Part shown: positions 28,024 to 38,777 of the stretch, in pieces
How positions within the stretch are numbered: position 1 is the stretch's first letter
How the letters are laid out: the number at the start of each line of letters is the position of its first letter
Source of the DNA: Paraburkholderia sp.
GTDB lineage: Bacteria; Pseudomonadota; Gammaproteobacteria; Burkholderiales; Burkholderiaceae
DNA: 64,000 bases
Direction of reading: 5' to 3'
Assembly (NCBI RefSeq): GCF_028283785.1
Contig: NZ_JAPWKB010000017.1
Location: forward strand, 1 to 64,000
Notes under the pieces: model-generated
Database searches by the model: none
Told to the model about the DNA's origin: nothing
The model's input: the letters and a program-made list of their open reading frames with translations, nothing else
Made by a program: the position numbers and the translations under genes

Positions 28024-29007
28024 TCAAGCGATACCAAAACTCGCCCGATAGTCGTTCGGCGAAACACCGAGACGCTTTTTGAAGACTGTGCGCATCCGCT
28101 CGGCCGTACCGAAACCGCAGTTATAGGCGATCACTTTCAACGGACGGTCGCTGCTTTCGAGTGCGTTGCGCGCCGCATCGACTCGCGCCCGCTCGACGAA
28201 TTCACGCGGCGTGATATCCGTCGTCTCGACGAACACGCGGGCGAAACTGCGCTCGCTCATCTTCGCGACCTGCGCAAGTTGCTGAATCGACAGGGTTTCA
28301 TTCAGATGCGCAAGCACGAACGATTGAACCCGGGCAACCGGCGAATCGTCCGCGACCAGTGCGCCGAGATACGGACTGAACTGCGACTGGCCACCGCGCC
28401 GTTGCGCATAGACGACCAGACGTTTCGCGACCGCCAGTGAAACGCGTGGACCGTGGTCTTCAGCGACGAGCGCCAGCGCAAGATCGATCCCGGCCGTGAC
28501 CCCTGCGGAAGTCACGAGCTGGCCGTCGCGCACCCAGATCCGGTCCGGTTCGACGCGGGCCAGCGGAAAAGCGCGCGCCAGCTTGTCGGTGTGACACCAC
28601 AGCGTGGTCGCGGCGCGCCCGTCGAGCAAACCGGCATGGCCGAGCGCGAATGCACCGGTGCAGATCGAGCCCAACCGGCGGCATCGTGTCGAGACCGAGA
28701 CCAGCCATGCGCCGAGTCGCGGATCGGGTGCGTCGTCCGGCATGCCCGGGCCGCCCGCGACCAGCGCGGTATCGTAGTAGCCGTCGGCTGCGTCACAGGT
28801 TGCATGCGCAAGCATCAGCGTGCCGTTCGATGCGCGGATCGCGCCGCTGTCCACGCTGACCATTTCGATGTCGTAGCCGTCGCCCGGCGCGACAAACGTG
28901 TTCGCCTCGGCCAGCACATCGAGCGGGCCGGCGACATCCAGCGCCTGGACTTCGGGGAAAATCGCGAGCGCGACCTTGCGTCGCGAGGTTGAATCCGTTT
29001 TTTTCAT
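28024..29007 (-). CDS. GlxA-family AraC-type regulator (DJ-1/PfpI-like domain plus HTH)
   Basis: N-terminal DJ-1/PfpI-like region with LGSICTGAFALGHAGLLDGR; C-terminal AraC HTH LAQVAKMSERSFARVF...YNCGFGTAERMRTVFKKRLGVSPNDYR. Confidence 0.92.
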   Translation of the reverse strand: MKKTDSTSRRKVALAIFPEVQALDVAGPLDVLAEANTFVAPGDGYDIEMVSVDSGAIRASNGTLMLAHATCDAADGYYDTALVAGGPGMPDDAPDPRLGAWLVSVSTRCRRLGSICTGAFALGHAGLLDGRAATTLWCHTDKLARAFPLARVEPDRIWVRDGQLVTSAGVTAGIDLALALVAEDHGPRVSLAVAKRLVVYAQRRGGQSQFSPYLGALVADDSPVARVQSFVLAHLNETLSIQQLAQVAKMSERSFARVFVETTDITPREFVERARVDAARNALESSDRPLKVIAYNCGFGTAERMRTVFKKRLGVSPNDYRASFGIA

Positions 29008-29180
29008 CGTGCGTGGTGTGTGATGCGTGATTCATGCGTGGTTCATCAGCGAGGCATACCTTAGCGCAAACCGCGTCGCTGGATCGGCGATGGTGCACGA
29101 AGCTTGCTTCTATACTAGCCAGAACACGATCGAAACCGTCGTCCAATCCGCGTGACCCACCTGAGCGAGCCCGATAACCG

Positions 29181-30467
29181 ATGTCGATGGACAAGGAACG
29201 AGACTTAAGGACCAGCAAGAGTCGAGCGTTGCTGCTGCTGGCGATCGCAGCCGCCGTGTTCGTGACGACCGCGTGCCTGCCACGCGGCGTCTGGATCGAC
29301 GGAATCAAGGCCGTTTCCGAAGCGGCGATGGTCGGCGCACTCGCCGACTGGTTCGCCGTGGTGGCGCTGTTCCGGCGCGTGCCGATTCCCGTGATCTCGC
29401 GTCATACCCAGATCATCCCGCGCAACAAGGATCGAATCGCCGACAACCTCGCGATCTTCGTGCGCGACAAATTTCTCGATCCGTCGTCGATCGTCGGCCT
29501 GATCAAGAAGCACGACCCCGCGCTGACGCTGACCCGCTGGCTCACGTCGCCCGCAAGCGCGGACGCGCTCGGCGGCTACGTGGTGCGCATGCTGAGCGGC
29601 ATCCTCGATCTGACCGACGATGTGCGCATCCAGCGCTTTATTCGCGACGCGCTGCATACCATGCTAGACAAGATCGACCTGTCGCAATCCACCGCCGCGA
29701 TTCTCGATACGTTGACGAAAGACGGCCGTCATCAGGAACTACTCGACAAGGCAATCGCGCAAGGCGTCAAGCTGTTGCAAGAGCCGGAAACCCGCAGTTT
29801 TATCGCCGCGCGCATCGTCGACTGGCTGAAAAGCGATCATCCGAAGAAAGAGAAACTGTTGCCGACCACATGGCTCGGCGAACATGGCGCGGAAATGGCG
29901 GCCAACGCCGTCAACCGGGTGTTGACGCAGATCGGCGACGATCCCGACCATCAGGTGCGCAAGAATTTCGACGACATCGTGCAGCGGCTGATCGACAAGC
30001 TGAAACACGATCCGGCCTTTGTCGCAAAGGGCGATGAAATCAAACAGCGTCTGCGCGATAGCGAAGCGCTGAATCTGTATATCCGCGATTTATGGAACCA
30101 GTTGCGCAACTGGCTCAAGGACGACCTGAACCGTAGCGACTCCGCGACCCGCGCGAAGGTGGCCTCGATGGGAAAATGGGTCGGCGATGAACTGGCGCGC
30201 AACCCGCAATTGCGTCAGTCGTTAAACGACCATCTGGAAGAAGCGGCCGCCGCAATGGCGCCCGACTTTGCGGCATTCCTCACGCATCACATCAGCGATA
30301 CGGTGAAGAAATGGGATCCGCGCGAGATGTCGCGGCAGATCGAACTGAATATCGGCAAAGACCTTCAGTACATCCGGATCAACGGCACGATCGTCGGCGG
30401 GTTGATCGGCGCGATACTGTACGGCACGTCGTATCTGATCGAGATGGTCAGGGCGTATCTGACGTAA
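29181..30467 (+). CDS. DUF445 family membrane protein
   Basis: ALADWFAVVALFRRVPIPVISRHTQIIPRNKDRIADNLAIFVRDKFL and C-terminal GTIVGGLIGAILYGTSYLIEM. Confidence 0.9.
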   Translation: MSMDKERDLRTSKSRALLLLAIAAAVFVTTACLPRGVWIDGIKAVSEAAMVGALADWFAVVALFRRVPIPVISRHTQIIPRNKDRIADNLAIFVRDKFLDPSSIVGLIKKHDPALTLTRWLTSPASADALGGYVVRMLSGILDLTDDVRIQRFIRDALHTMLDKIDLSQSTAAILDTLTKDGRHQELLDKAIAQGVKLLQEPETRSFIAARIVDWLKSDHPKKEKLLPTTWLGEHGAEMAANAVNRVLTQIGDDPDHQVRKNFDDIVQRLIDKLKHDPAFVAKGDEIKQRLRDSEALNLYIRDLWNQLRNWLKDDLNRSDSATRAKVASMGKWVGDELARNPQLRQSLNDHLEEAAAAMAPDFAAFLTHHISDTVKKWDPREMSRQIELNIGKDLQYIRINGTIVGGLIGAILYGTSYLIEMVRAYLT

Positions 30468-30514
30468 ATCGCATCGCGGCATGGCCGCACTGTTTTCGCA
30501 GATACGCCCTTGTT

Positions 30515-33139
30515 TCAGGCTCCGATCCGCAAATCGTCGATGGCACGTTGCCTGACGCCGAGATCGTCCCATAGCTCGGGATGACAGGTGAACAGCAGGA
30601 TCTGATGCCGGCCCGCCGCGTCGAGCAGCGCCCGCTTGATGGCATCGCGTCGTGCTGCGTCGGTATGCACGGCCGCATCGTCGAGCATCAGCAAGGTCGG
30701 ACGCCCCGCCTCCTTCAGCAGGTCGGCGTAAGCCAGCCGCGTCAGAATGCCGAGCTGCTCGCGCGTGCCGTAACTGAGCGCTTCGAGCGTATCGATTCTG
30801 CCCGCGCGATGCAGCGTCGCCGGACTCAGATCGTCACCGACGGTCATCGCCGATTGCGGAAAGATGCGCTTCAGATAGTGGCCCAGACGCTCGGTCAACG
30901 GTGCCTGCAATTGCGCGACCGCGGCGTCGCGTTCGGCCACCAGCACCTCGTCGAGCAGACGCAACGCACCTGCGCGCAGCGACAGTTCGTCGTGCCGCCG
31001 CTGTGCCTGCTCAGCGGCCGCCTGCGCCTGCGCGAGACGTTCGCCAAGCCCCGATGCGCCCACCGTTTCCAGTTGACTCCGGAGTTCCGCGATGCGCAGT
31101 TGCCGTTGATGCTGCTCGCTATGCGCCAGTTGCGCCGAATCGCGATAGCGCTTCGCTTCCGCTACCGGATCGTCGATGCGCGCGGCATCGAGTTCGAGCG
31201 TGCGGCTCGCCAGTTGCGCATTCAATGCCGCAACGTGCGCGCGTTGCTCGACCAGTTTTGCCTGCCACTGCGCGCGTTGCTGACGGAACGCGACGTCTTG
31301 CAACGACTGCTCGTTGCGCTGCAATTGCGCGGCAAGCGACGCAGCGGTAGCGAGCACCGTCGAGCGTTTTTCCGCTGTCTGCGCGAGCGCATGTCTTGCG
31401 GTATCGAGCGCTTCACGGGCAGCGTCGGCGCTGCGACGCGCGACGTCCGGTTCAGGCGCATCCGATACATCCGGCAATGCCGCGACACGGCTGTCGGCGG
31501 TCTGCAACCGCGCCAGCGTCGCTGCATGCGCTGCGCGCATGGATTCGATGCCCTTCGGCGCATGCGCTGCCAGAATCCTGGTCTGACTCTGCTGATGCGC
31601 GACCGCGGCTTTCCATTGCTCGTGACGCTGCGTCGCGTCCGCGAGCGATGCGACGCCGAGCGTGCGCAGACACTGCGCATGCTGCGATTCCAGCGCGCCC
31701 AGTTCGTCCAGCACCGCCGACAGATCGGATTCACCCGGCATCACCCGCAACTCGCCGAGCCCCGGCAAACCGATCGTCGTTGCATCGACGATACGCAACA
31801 CGCCGTCGCCGCCGACGGTTTCGCCATTGACCGTCATCGCGCCCGTCAACCGGTATTCGATGCGCGTCATTGCCGCATCGCGACGCGCGCGTAACGGCAC
31901 GAGCCGCGCATCGAGCTTGCGCAACCGGTCCAGCGTGTCCGCGTCGATCTCCAGTGCGGCAGCGGCTTGCGTGGCTTCCAGCACGGCCGCTTGCGCCGCT
32001 TCGGCAGCGGCTATCGCAGCATCGAGCCGTTCGATTTCGTCGCGGTACAACGCAATCTGATGCGTGAGGTCTTTCTCCGTGACGGCCGCGTTCGCGAGTT
32101 CGAGCGCGCGATTCGTGTCCGCGTGCGTCTGTTCGTGCTGCGCGACGCGCGCGACGGCCTGCGTGTGCGCGTCTTGCGCGGCGGCCGCATCCGCATTCGA
32201 TGTGTCGAGTTGCAAACGCTCGCGCGCAACCGTCTGCTCCAGTTCTACCGCGCGCTGCTCATGCTGCATCGACACCGCGAGTTCCGCTTCGCTGACCTGC
32301 ACGGCTTGCGCCAGCCCCTGCAAGCTGCGCTCCAGTTCGGCGGCGGCGTCGGCGCGCTTTTGCGCATCGACGGCCTTCTGCTCGTGCGCGTCCCACGGGC
32401 GCTTTTTCTGCGCGTCGTCGAATGCGTCCTGTTGGGATGCAAGCCGCGCGATGTTCTCGTCGAACTGCTGACGTTGACGCGCAAGTTCAGCGCATTCATG
32501 CTGGGATGCGGCCAACGCATGCTCGGCATCGGCGAGCGCGCCGGTCGATTTTTGCGTGCGCTCGGTCAACAGCTTGCGCAATTCGCGCTGCACGCTCGCA
32601 ATCAACGCATCTTCACCGGCGGACTCGCGGCTGCCGGACAATTGAGCCAGCGCATCGCGTAGATACTGCGCCGCGTGTCCGCTCGAATCGCGGATCTCCT
32701 GAGTCTCGCCCTGCTGAACCCACAGTAAGCCGGGCACGCCTGCATGTTCCGCCTTGACCGCGCCGCGTGTCGCGCGCGAAAAACCGAGCAAGGCCGCCAG
32801 TTGCTCCTCGGCTTCGTCTTCGCTAAACGCCTTCGCGCCGATACGCAAGTCGCATCGCTGACGGCTGACGAACTGTTTGGCCAACGTGCATTCGACGCCG
32901 TCGAGCGTGAACGAAACTTCGACGGCAGGCTGACCGCCCGATTTGCCCCACGGCAACAGATCCTTCAGATGCGATGCCTTGTAGCGCTCCAGAAACACCG
33001 TGCGCACGGCTTCGGCAATCGTGCTTTTACCCGCTTCGTTCGGACCGGTGAACAGATTGAGCCCAGGCTCCAGCCCATCGATCACGAGCGGATCGGCGAA
33101 CTGCTTGAACTCGCGAATCGCGATTCGGTTCAATCTCAT
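30515..33139 (-). CDS. SbcC/YhaN-like AAA ATPase (SMC-like)
   Basis: FTGPNEAGKSTIAEAV Walker A, long coiled coil, LSYGTREQLGILTRLAYADLL signature, LLMLDDAAVHTD Walker B-like. Confidence 0.88.
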   Translation of the reverse strand: MRLNRIAIREFKQFADPLVIDGLEPGLNLFTGPNEAGKSTIAEAVRTVFLERYKASHLKDLLPWGKSGGQPAVEVSFTLDGVECTLAKQFVSRQRCDLRIGAKAFSEDEAEEQLAALLGFSRATRGAVKAEHAGVPGLLWVQQGETQEIRDSSGHAAQYLRDALAQLSGSRESAGEDALIASVQRELRKLLTERTQKSTGALADAEHALAASQHECAELARQRQQFDENIARLASQQDAFDDAQKKRPWDAHEQKAVDAQKRADAAAELERSLQGLAQAVQVSEAELAVSMQHEQRAVELEQTVARERLQLDTSNADAAAAQDAHTQAVARVAQHEQTHADTNRALELANAAVTEKDLTHQIALYRDEIERLDAAIAAAEAAQAAVLEATQAAAALEIDADTLDRLRKLDARLVPLRARRDAAMTRIEYRLTGAMTVNGETVGGDGVLRIVDATTIGLPGLGELRVMPGESDLSAVLDELGALESQHAQCLRTLGVASLADATQRHEQWKAAVAHQQSQTRILAAHAPKGIESMRAAHAATLARLQTADSRVAALPDVSDAPEPDVARRSADAAREALDTARHALAQTAEKRSTVLATAASLAAQLQRNEQSLQDVAFRQQRAQWQAKLVEQRAHVAALNAQLASRTLELDAARIDDPVAEAKRYRDSAQLAHSEQHQRQLRIAELRSQLETVGASGLGERLAQAQAAAEQAQRRHDELSLRAGALRLLDEVLVAERDAAVAQLQAPLTERLGHYLKRIFPQSAMTVGDDLSPATLHRAGRIDTLEALSYGTREQLGILTRLAYADLLKEAGRPTLLMLDDAAVHTDAARRDAIKRALLDAAGRHQILLFTCHPELWDDLGVRQRAIDDLRIGA

Positions 33140-34263
33140 GCGGACCTCGCTTCGCGCTGAATGCGTGCGAGCAACAGCAATGCTTCGGCGGCAAGCGCCG
33201 TCTGTCCGGCGTCCGCGCTGTTCACCTGAAGATCGCGCAAGCGCGCGACCACCTTGCCGAGATAACCGCTTTGCGCACCGAGCGCCGCGAGGTCGTCGTC
33301 GGTCGGCATGACCTGCAAAGCGGTCAGGTCGGCCCGTAGCGCGCGCGTGCGGGCCCGCGCTTCATCGACGGCGACATGCACCGCTTCGGCGTCGGCGAGC
33401 GCCGCTACGCCGCTTACGTCGAGCTTGAGTACATCGTCGGCGTTCAGGGTTTCGAGCCGCGCCTTCAGCGTCGCGACATCGCTCGGAACATCGACTCCCT
33501 GCTCCCAGCGATGCCAGCGATATTTGCCGACCCGCAGCGCCTCGACGACAGGCACGGCGCCGGGTTCCGCAATCGTCACGTCGAGCGCGAAGCCCGGATC
33601 GTTCGCACGAAAGCGATCCTGCTCATGCGTGCCCGAATACCAGATGCGATCGTCGACCTGGAAGCGGCCATGCCAGTCGCCGAGCGCGAGATAGTCGAGG
33701 CGCGCGCTGGCCGCACGATTCGGGTCGATCGGATTGGTGGAATCGATGCCTTCCTGGAGGATGCCGGTGACGCTGCCATGCGCGAGGCCCACGCGAAAAT
33801 AACCGGTAGGCGTCGGCAATGCGTCGAAAAAGGACGTGGTGTCGTCGTAGGTAATGCGTTGGGTCAGCGGCGCGCACAGAAACGCGCAGCGCGCCTCGTC
33901 GAGTGCAATCACGCCCGGTGTCAGCACCACACGCACGTTGGCGGGAATGCAGTTCAGACGCTGCGCGCGAGTCCATACACTTTCGACCAGCGCGGCATCG
34001 TGATTGCCGGGCAGCAAGATCCACGGACCCGAATAACCCGCGAGCGCGCCGAACAGCCGCCGGATCACCGTATCCGAAGCGGTTTGCTGGTCGAACACAT
34101 CGCCCGCGACCAGTACCGCATCGACGCCGCGCGACGCGGCTTCGGCGGCGATCCGGCGCACTGTTTCAAAGCGCGCCTCGGCCAGATGCGCGGCTTCGTC
34201 AGGCTCGAACTGCCCGAATTGCGTGCCGATCTGCCAGTCGGCTGTATGCAGCAGTCTGATCAC
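33136..34263 (-). CDS. SbcD/YhaO-like metallophosphoesterase (DNA repair exonuclease)
   Basis: LHTADWQIGTQF, VLVAGDVFDQQTAS, ILLPGNHDAA, LALGDWHG. Confidence 0.92.
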   Translation of the reverse strand: MIRLLHTADWQIGTQFGQFEPDEAAHLAEARFETVRRIAAEAASRGVDAVLVAGDVFDQQTASDTVIRRLFGALAGYSGPWILLPGNHDAALVESVWTRAQRLNCIPANVRVVLTPGVIALDEARCAFLCAPLTQRITYDDTTSFFDALPTPTGYFRVGLAHGSVTGILQEGIDSTNPIDPNRAASARLDYLALGDWHGRFQVDDRIWYSGTHEQDRFRANDPGFALDVTIAEPGAVPVVEALRVGKYRWHRWEQGVDVPSDVATLKARLETLNADDVLKLDVSGVAALADAEAVHVAVDEARARTRALRADLTALQVMPTDDDLAALGAQSGYLGKVVARLRDLQVNSADAGQTALAAEALLLLARIQREARSA

Positions 34264-34406
34264 TGCGCCTCCGTTCTGTTCATTGCATGCCTCGTTTTCA
34301 TCGTGACGCGGATGTTACCGCGTCGACGACGTCAACAGGCATTCCCCGGCATAGGGAGAACGGAAACTACGGTGGCGAAGACTGCAATGACTGCCTTGAC
34401 TGACGC

Positions 34407-35954
34407 TCAGGCAGCGAGACGGAACACGCCGATCGAGCGCTTCAACTCGGCCGCCTGCGTCTCCAGCGAACTCGCCGCAGCGGCGGCTTGCTCGACCAGT
34501 GCCGCATTTTGCTGGGTGACTTCGTCCATTTGCGTGACGGCCTGATTGACCTGCGTGATGCCCTTGCTTTGCTCGACGGATGCCGCTGCGACTTCGTTCA
34601 TGATGTCCGTCACGCGACGGATTTCATGACGGATTTTCTCCATCGATGCGCCCGCTTCCTGCACGTGATCCGTGCCCGCTTCGACGCGCTGAACCGATTC
34701 GCCGATCAGTTCCTTGATGTCCTTCGACGCACTCGACGAACGTTGCGCAAGCCCACGCACTTCCGATGCGACCACCGCGAAACCGCGCCCGGCTTCGCCC
34801 GCGCGCGCCGCTTCGACGGCTGCGTTGAGTGCGAGAATATTGGTCTGGAACGCGATGCTCTCGATGATGCCGACAATCTCGGCCATCTTGCCCGAGCTCG
34901 TATTGATACCGTTCATCGTCTCGACGACATTCGCGACGACAGCGCCACCCTGCTCGGCCACTTGCACCGCTTGCGCCGCGAGCTGATTCGCCTGCCGCGA
35001 ATTCTCCGCATTCTGCGTCACGGTGGATGTCAGTTCTTCCATGCTCGCAGCGGTTTCCTGCAACGACGCAGCCTGCTCTTCGGTGCGTTGCGACAGGTCC
35101 TGATTGCCCGCCGCGATCTGCTGCGCGGCCGTTGCGATCGAATCCGCGGACACGCGAATCGCACCCAGCGTATCCGTCAGTTGCGTCTGCATGCGTTTCA
35201 TCGAATACAGAAGACTCGACCGGTCGTTCGACGCGGTTTGCACGAGCGCGCTCAAGTCGTTGTTGGCGATGCGATTGGCAATTTCCGCCGCGTAAGCCGG
35301 TTCGCCGCCAAGGGAACGCATGATGCCGCGATTGAGCGACATCACGACGAACGACAACGCCGCGCCGAGTACCGCGAGCACGCCCAGGTTCTTGAACAGC
35401 GCGACATGAAATTGCGCGTCGATATCGTCGACGTAGGCGCCCGTGGTGAGTACCCAATCCCACGGTTGATAGCCGGCGTTATACGAAATCTTCGGTGCGG
35501 CGACATTGGTGCCGGGCTTTGGGAAAGCGTATTCGGTAAAGCCTTTGCCGTCGCGCTTGACGATCGCGGCCGACTCGCGAAACACGTAGACGCCGTTCGG
35601 ATCCTGATAGCCGCTCAGATCCTTGCCGTTCATCTCGGCTCGCGTGGGATGCATCACCACCACCGACGACGAATTGATCACCGCGAAATAGCCTTCGCTG
35701 CCGTAGCGCATGTTGCGGATCGTCGCGAGTGCCTGCTTCTTTGCCTCATCGACCGACATCCGGCCTGCGTTCGCTTCGGCCGCGAGCGTGTTGATCGCGC
35801 TGAGCGCGAGTTCCATCGCATTGGTGAGGTTATGCCGGCGGGCGTCGAATTGCGCCTGCCGAGCCTGAAACGCGTTGTAAGTGGACATGCCGACGAGGCA
35901 CACCAGACTCAACACGAGCGGTAACCACAACTTCTGAACAAACGATAACCTCAT
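34407..35954 (-). CDS. Methyl-accepting chemotaxis protein with periplasmic Cache-type sensor
   Basis: IESIAFQTNILALNAAVEAARAGEAGRGFAVVASEVRGLAQRSS hairpin tip; N-terminal Cache-like region (YGSEGYFAVINSSSVVVMHP). Confidence 0.95.
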   Translation of the reverse strand: MRLSFVQKLWLPLVLSLVCLVGMSTYNAFQARQAQFDARRHNLTNAMELALSAINTLAAEANAGRMSVDEAKKQALATIRNMRYGSEGYFAVINSSSVVVMHPTRAEMNGKDLSGYQDPNGVYVFRESAAIVKRDGKGFTEYAFPKPGTNVAAPKISYNAGYQPWDWVLTTGAYVDDIDAQFHVALFKNLGVLAVLGAALSFVVMSLNRGIMRSLGGEPAYAAEIANRIANNDLSALVQTASNDRSSLLYSMKRMQTQLTDTLGAIRVSADSIATAAQQIAAGNQDLSQRTEEQAASLQETAASMEELTSTVTQNAENSRQANQLAAQAVQVAEQGGAVVANVVETMNGINTSSGKMAEIVGIIESIAFQTNILALNAAVEAARAGEAGRGFAVVASEVRGLAQRSSSASKDIKELIGESVQRVEAGTDHVQEAGASMEKIRHEIRRVTDIMNEVAAASVEQSKGITQVNQAVTQMDEVTQQNAALVEQAAAAASSLETQAAELKRSIGVFRLAA

Positions 35955-36089
35955 ACGAATGACACCTCAAACTGAATGACCGTAGAACGAAGGAACGCTC
36001 TGCTTTATCGCTGGAAGCGTCACGTTACCCAGCACTAACGGCCGTCAGTAAGAAATACTTGAGCGAATCGTATGGTATGCAGAAAGACG

Positions 36090-36740
36090 TCAGAAGCGAT
36101 ACGTGACGCCGAGTTGCAAAACCGGATAAAGCTTGTAGCGCTCGACCTTGTCGCTGATCTTCTGTTCCTGTTCCGCGATGTTTTGCGCCGACGTGAACGC
36201 GGTGTAAATCTCCGGCACGCTATACGTAGTGCGCGGACGGCCGTACGCGACGCCGATATCGAACGTCACGCCGAAACCCTTCGAGACCGGCTTGTGACCG
36301 AAGCCGAGCCCGAGGTACGGCATCACCGTCGGCAGTTTCACTTTCGCCGAAGGCGCAGCACCGACCGCCGGCACGTAGTCGTCACCGATCTTGTAGTTGC
36401 CTTGCGCATTCGGAACCGCATGCGCGCTCAGTTCGTCGTCGTTGATCAATGCCCCGGCCGTCACGCGGAAGCTGCTCGACGCGAACGGAAACAGATCGAG
36501 ATACAGGCCGCCCTGCTTGAGGCTCAAATGGCCGTCGTACTGGTTGTCGTTGACGTTCACGGAATGCGAAAAACCGAAGCCTTCGATTTCGGCGTGGACG
36601 CCCGCCCACGTCGTGACCGGCAGCGCCGCGCCGATGCCGGCACCCAGCGTGCCGCCATGAATATAGATTTCCTGCGCCTGCACGCCCGTTGCAAGCATTG
36701 CGACCGCTGCGACCCCCGCAGCACCGATGATCTTGTTCAC
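36090..36740 (-). CDS. Outer membrane beta-barrel family protein
   Basis: Signal peptide, beta-rich sequence, C-terminal aromatic (QLGVTYRF); GTG start at 36740. Confidence 0.75.
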   Translation of the reverse strand: MNKIIGAAGVAAVAMLATGVQAQEIYIHGGTLGAGIGAALPVTTWAGVHAEIEGFGFSHSVNVNDNQYDGHLSLKQGGLYLDLFPFASSSFRVTAGALINDDELSAHAVPNAQGNYKIGDDYVPAVGAAPSAKVKLPTVMPYLGLGFGHKPVSKGFGVTFDIGVAYGRPRTTYSVPEIYTAFTSAQNIAEQEQKISDKVERYKLYPVLQLGVTYRF

Positions 36741-37133
36741 TACCCCTTCTCCGTATCTGTAACCGGGCTGGATACCCACCCGCGATGAACAGACTCTACG
36801 GTTTCGAACATGCGTTCAATGAGGTGAACAGCGCCCTCTTTTCGCCTCAGTTTGCGTCTACGACCCGGCGGACTCACCAATCGGTACAAATGCCGCGTAA
36901 CTCTTTCCGGCAAAACGTACCGGCCGGTTTATTGCAGCGGATTAGACCGTTTTTAAAGGGCTTTTCGACGAATTGAGCCGCCTGAGCCGACCGGATAATC
37001 GCTGTCATTGATCCGGCCCGAGCGCGTCGATGCGCACACACGGCGGACCGAAGTACGGATCTCCCAGGAGTGCGATATGCACTTCGCGCATGAAGCCGTG
37101 CCGTGTGCACGACGAGAATATTCTGGAGAAGTT

Positions 37134-38135
37134 ATGTCCCTGTATCAGACATCCCGTTCAATCGCGATTGGCGCAATCGTCGCGGCCTCCGCGCTTCTGA
37201 GCGCCTGCGGCGGCGGTGGTGGCGGCAGCAGCGGTTCGAGCGCGGCGGCCAGCAGCAGCGTGCTGAAGTTGTCGTCCGCGGTGCAGAGCGAGCACGTCGC
37301 GCGCTATGCGGCTGCATTCGGCATGTTGTCGGGCCCGGGTGTCGCGGCAATCTACACGTCGGTCTCGCAATCGATCGTCAGTCAGATCACGGCAGGCGCA
37401 CCGTCGGCCGACGTCGCGTGCCCGACCAGCGGCTCGGTCGACGTGATCGCGCAAAACGCCGGTCTGCTCGGCATGCAGACGGGTGAAACCGCGACGGTGA
37501 CGTTCAATCAGTGCGTGGGCCAGGTGAAAGCGCCGGGCGTTTCAAGCGGCAGTTTGATTAGCGGATCGGTGACGGTTCAGGTTCAATCGGTGCAAGGCGT
37601 GGTCGGCAAGAATTCGGCGGACTGGTCTTACACGGCCGTCGAAACCGCGAATGCGCTGACGCTGACCACGGACACCGCAAAAACCGTGGTCAATGGCACG
37701 GTCACGTTCACGATGAGCTACGATGCCGCCACCGGCGTCACAACGACGACCGCCAGCGCGCCGACCGTTACGCTCGACCGCACGCAGACGCTGTCCACGT
37801 CGAGCACGATCTCCGGCAACATCACGATCACGTCGCTTCAGTATTCGCGCACGCATCAGAACGGCAACCCGTCGTCGGACACGCTGTCCACCAGCGGCGC
37901 GATCAATATCCAGATCACCGACGCGACGATGGCCTTCAACGTGTCCACGCCGACGCCGGTTACGCTCAGCGACGGCGATCTGCAAGCCGGCACGATCCAG
38001 TTGACGACGAGCGACGCGACCGAAACGATCACGGCGCAAGACGCGAGCACGGTCCAGATTACCGTGACGTCGAACGGCCAGAGCGGCAGCTATACGGAGT
38101 CCGTCGCCGACTTCAAGAAACTCGCAAGCGGTTAA
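37134..38135 (+). CDS. Putative lipoprotein with Gly/Ser-rich N-terminus
   Basis: Lipobox SALLSACGGGGGGSSGSS; ATG at 37134 preceded by ggagaa. Confidence 0.75.
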   Translation: MSLYQTSRSIAIGAIVAASALLSACGGGGGGSSGSSAAASSSVLKLSSAVQSEHVARYAAAFGMLSGPGVAAIYTSVSQSIVSQITAGAPSADVACPTSGSVDVIAQNAGLLGMQTGETATVTFNQCVGQVKAPGVSSGSLISGSVTVQVQSVQGVVGKNSADWSYTAVETANALTLTTDTAKTVVNGTVTFTMSYDAATGVTTTTASAPTVTLDRTQTLSTSSTISGNITITSLQYSRTHQNGNPSSDTLSTSGAINIQITDATMAFNVSTPTPVTLSDGDLQAGTIQLTTSDATETITAQDASTVQITVTSNGQSGSYTESVADFKKLASG

Positions 38136-38193
38136 GCACTGCCGGTTATCGACAGGCAGTGACGCGAAGATTTTTCGTCGATGCGATCTCCAA

Positions 38194-38228
38194 CGGCGCA
38201 CCATGTCATGTGGTGCGCCGCTTTTTTT
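38194..38228 (+). terminator. Rho-independent terminator
   Basis: cggcgcacca-tgtcatg-tggtgcgccg stem followed by cttttttt. Confidence 0.85.
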
Positions 38229-38270
38229 GTCTGGCTATATCTCCGCACGGGCACGGGCACGCGGTTCGTA

Positions 38271-38687
38271 TTAGCCGATCATCGCCTCGCCTAGATACCG
38301 CTTCGCATCGGCATTTTCAGCGCCCGGCAGGATTTCGACGATATCGAACAGTCGGTCCCAGAACGGTGTGTCACGCAGTGCTTCCACCACTTCCTCGTAC
38401 GCGCCGCGATCCTGGATATCCCACATCCACACATCGGTGACGCGCGCCGAGTAAAACTCGGTGTCGAAAAAACGCAGCCGTACGCGTCCTGCGTATTGCC
38501 TGAGAAGCGGCGCGAGATGCGTATGTAGTTGCTGCGCGCGCTCGCCTGAATGCATCTGCAACCATGCTTCGCGGGTTTTGACGAGCATGAACACGGTCAT
38601 CACCGTGGTGTCGTCGTTATAAATGGGCGGGTTGGCGACGTTTGCGCGGGTCGAGGGGTGATCGATGCTCGCATGCGTATTGCTCAT
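38271..38687 (-). CDS. Darcynin family protein
   Basis: MTVFMLVKTREAWLQMHSGERAQQL...LRFFDTEFYSARVTDVWMWDIQD pattern. Confidence 0.75.
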   Translation of the reverse strand: MSNTHASIDHPSTRANVANPPIYNDDTTVMTVFMLVKTREAWLQMHSGERAQQLHTHLAPLLRQYAGRVRLRFFDTEFYSARVTDVWMWDIQDRGAYEEVVEALRDTPFWDRLFDIVEILPGAENADAKRYLGEAMIG

Positions 38688-38777
38688 GGCCAGGTCTGTC
38701 CTGTCGAATTGATGAAGCGGATAGAAGAACAGATAGAATATGAGCAAACACTCGCGTTCACTACTCGCTTTCCCGTG

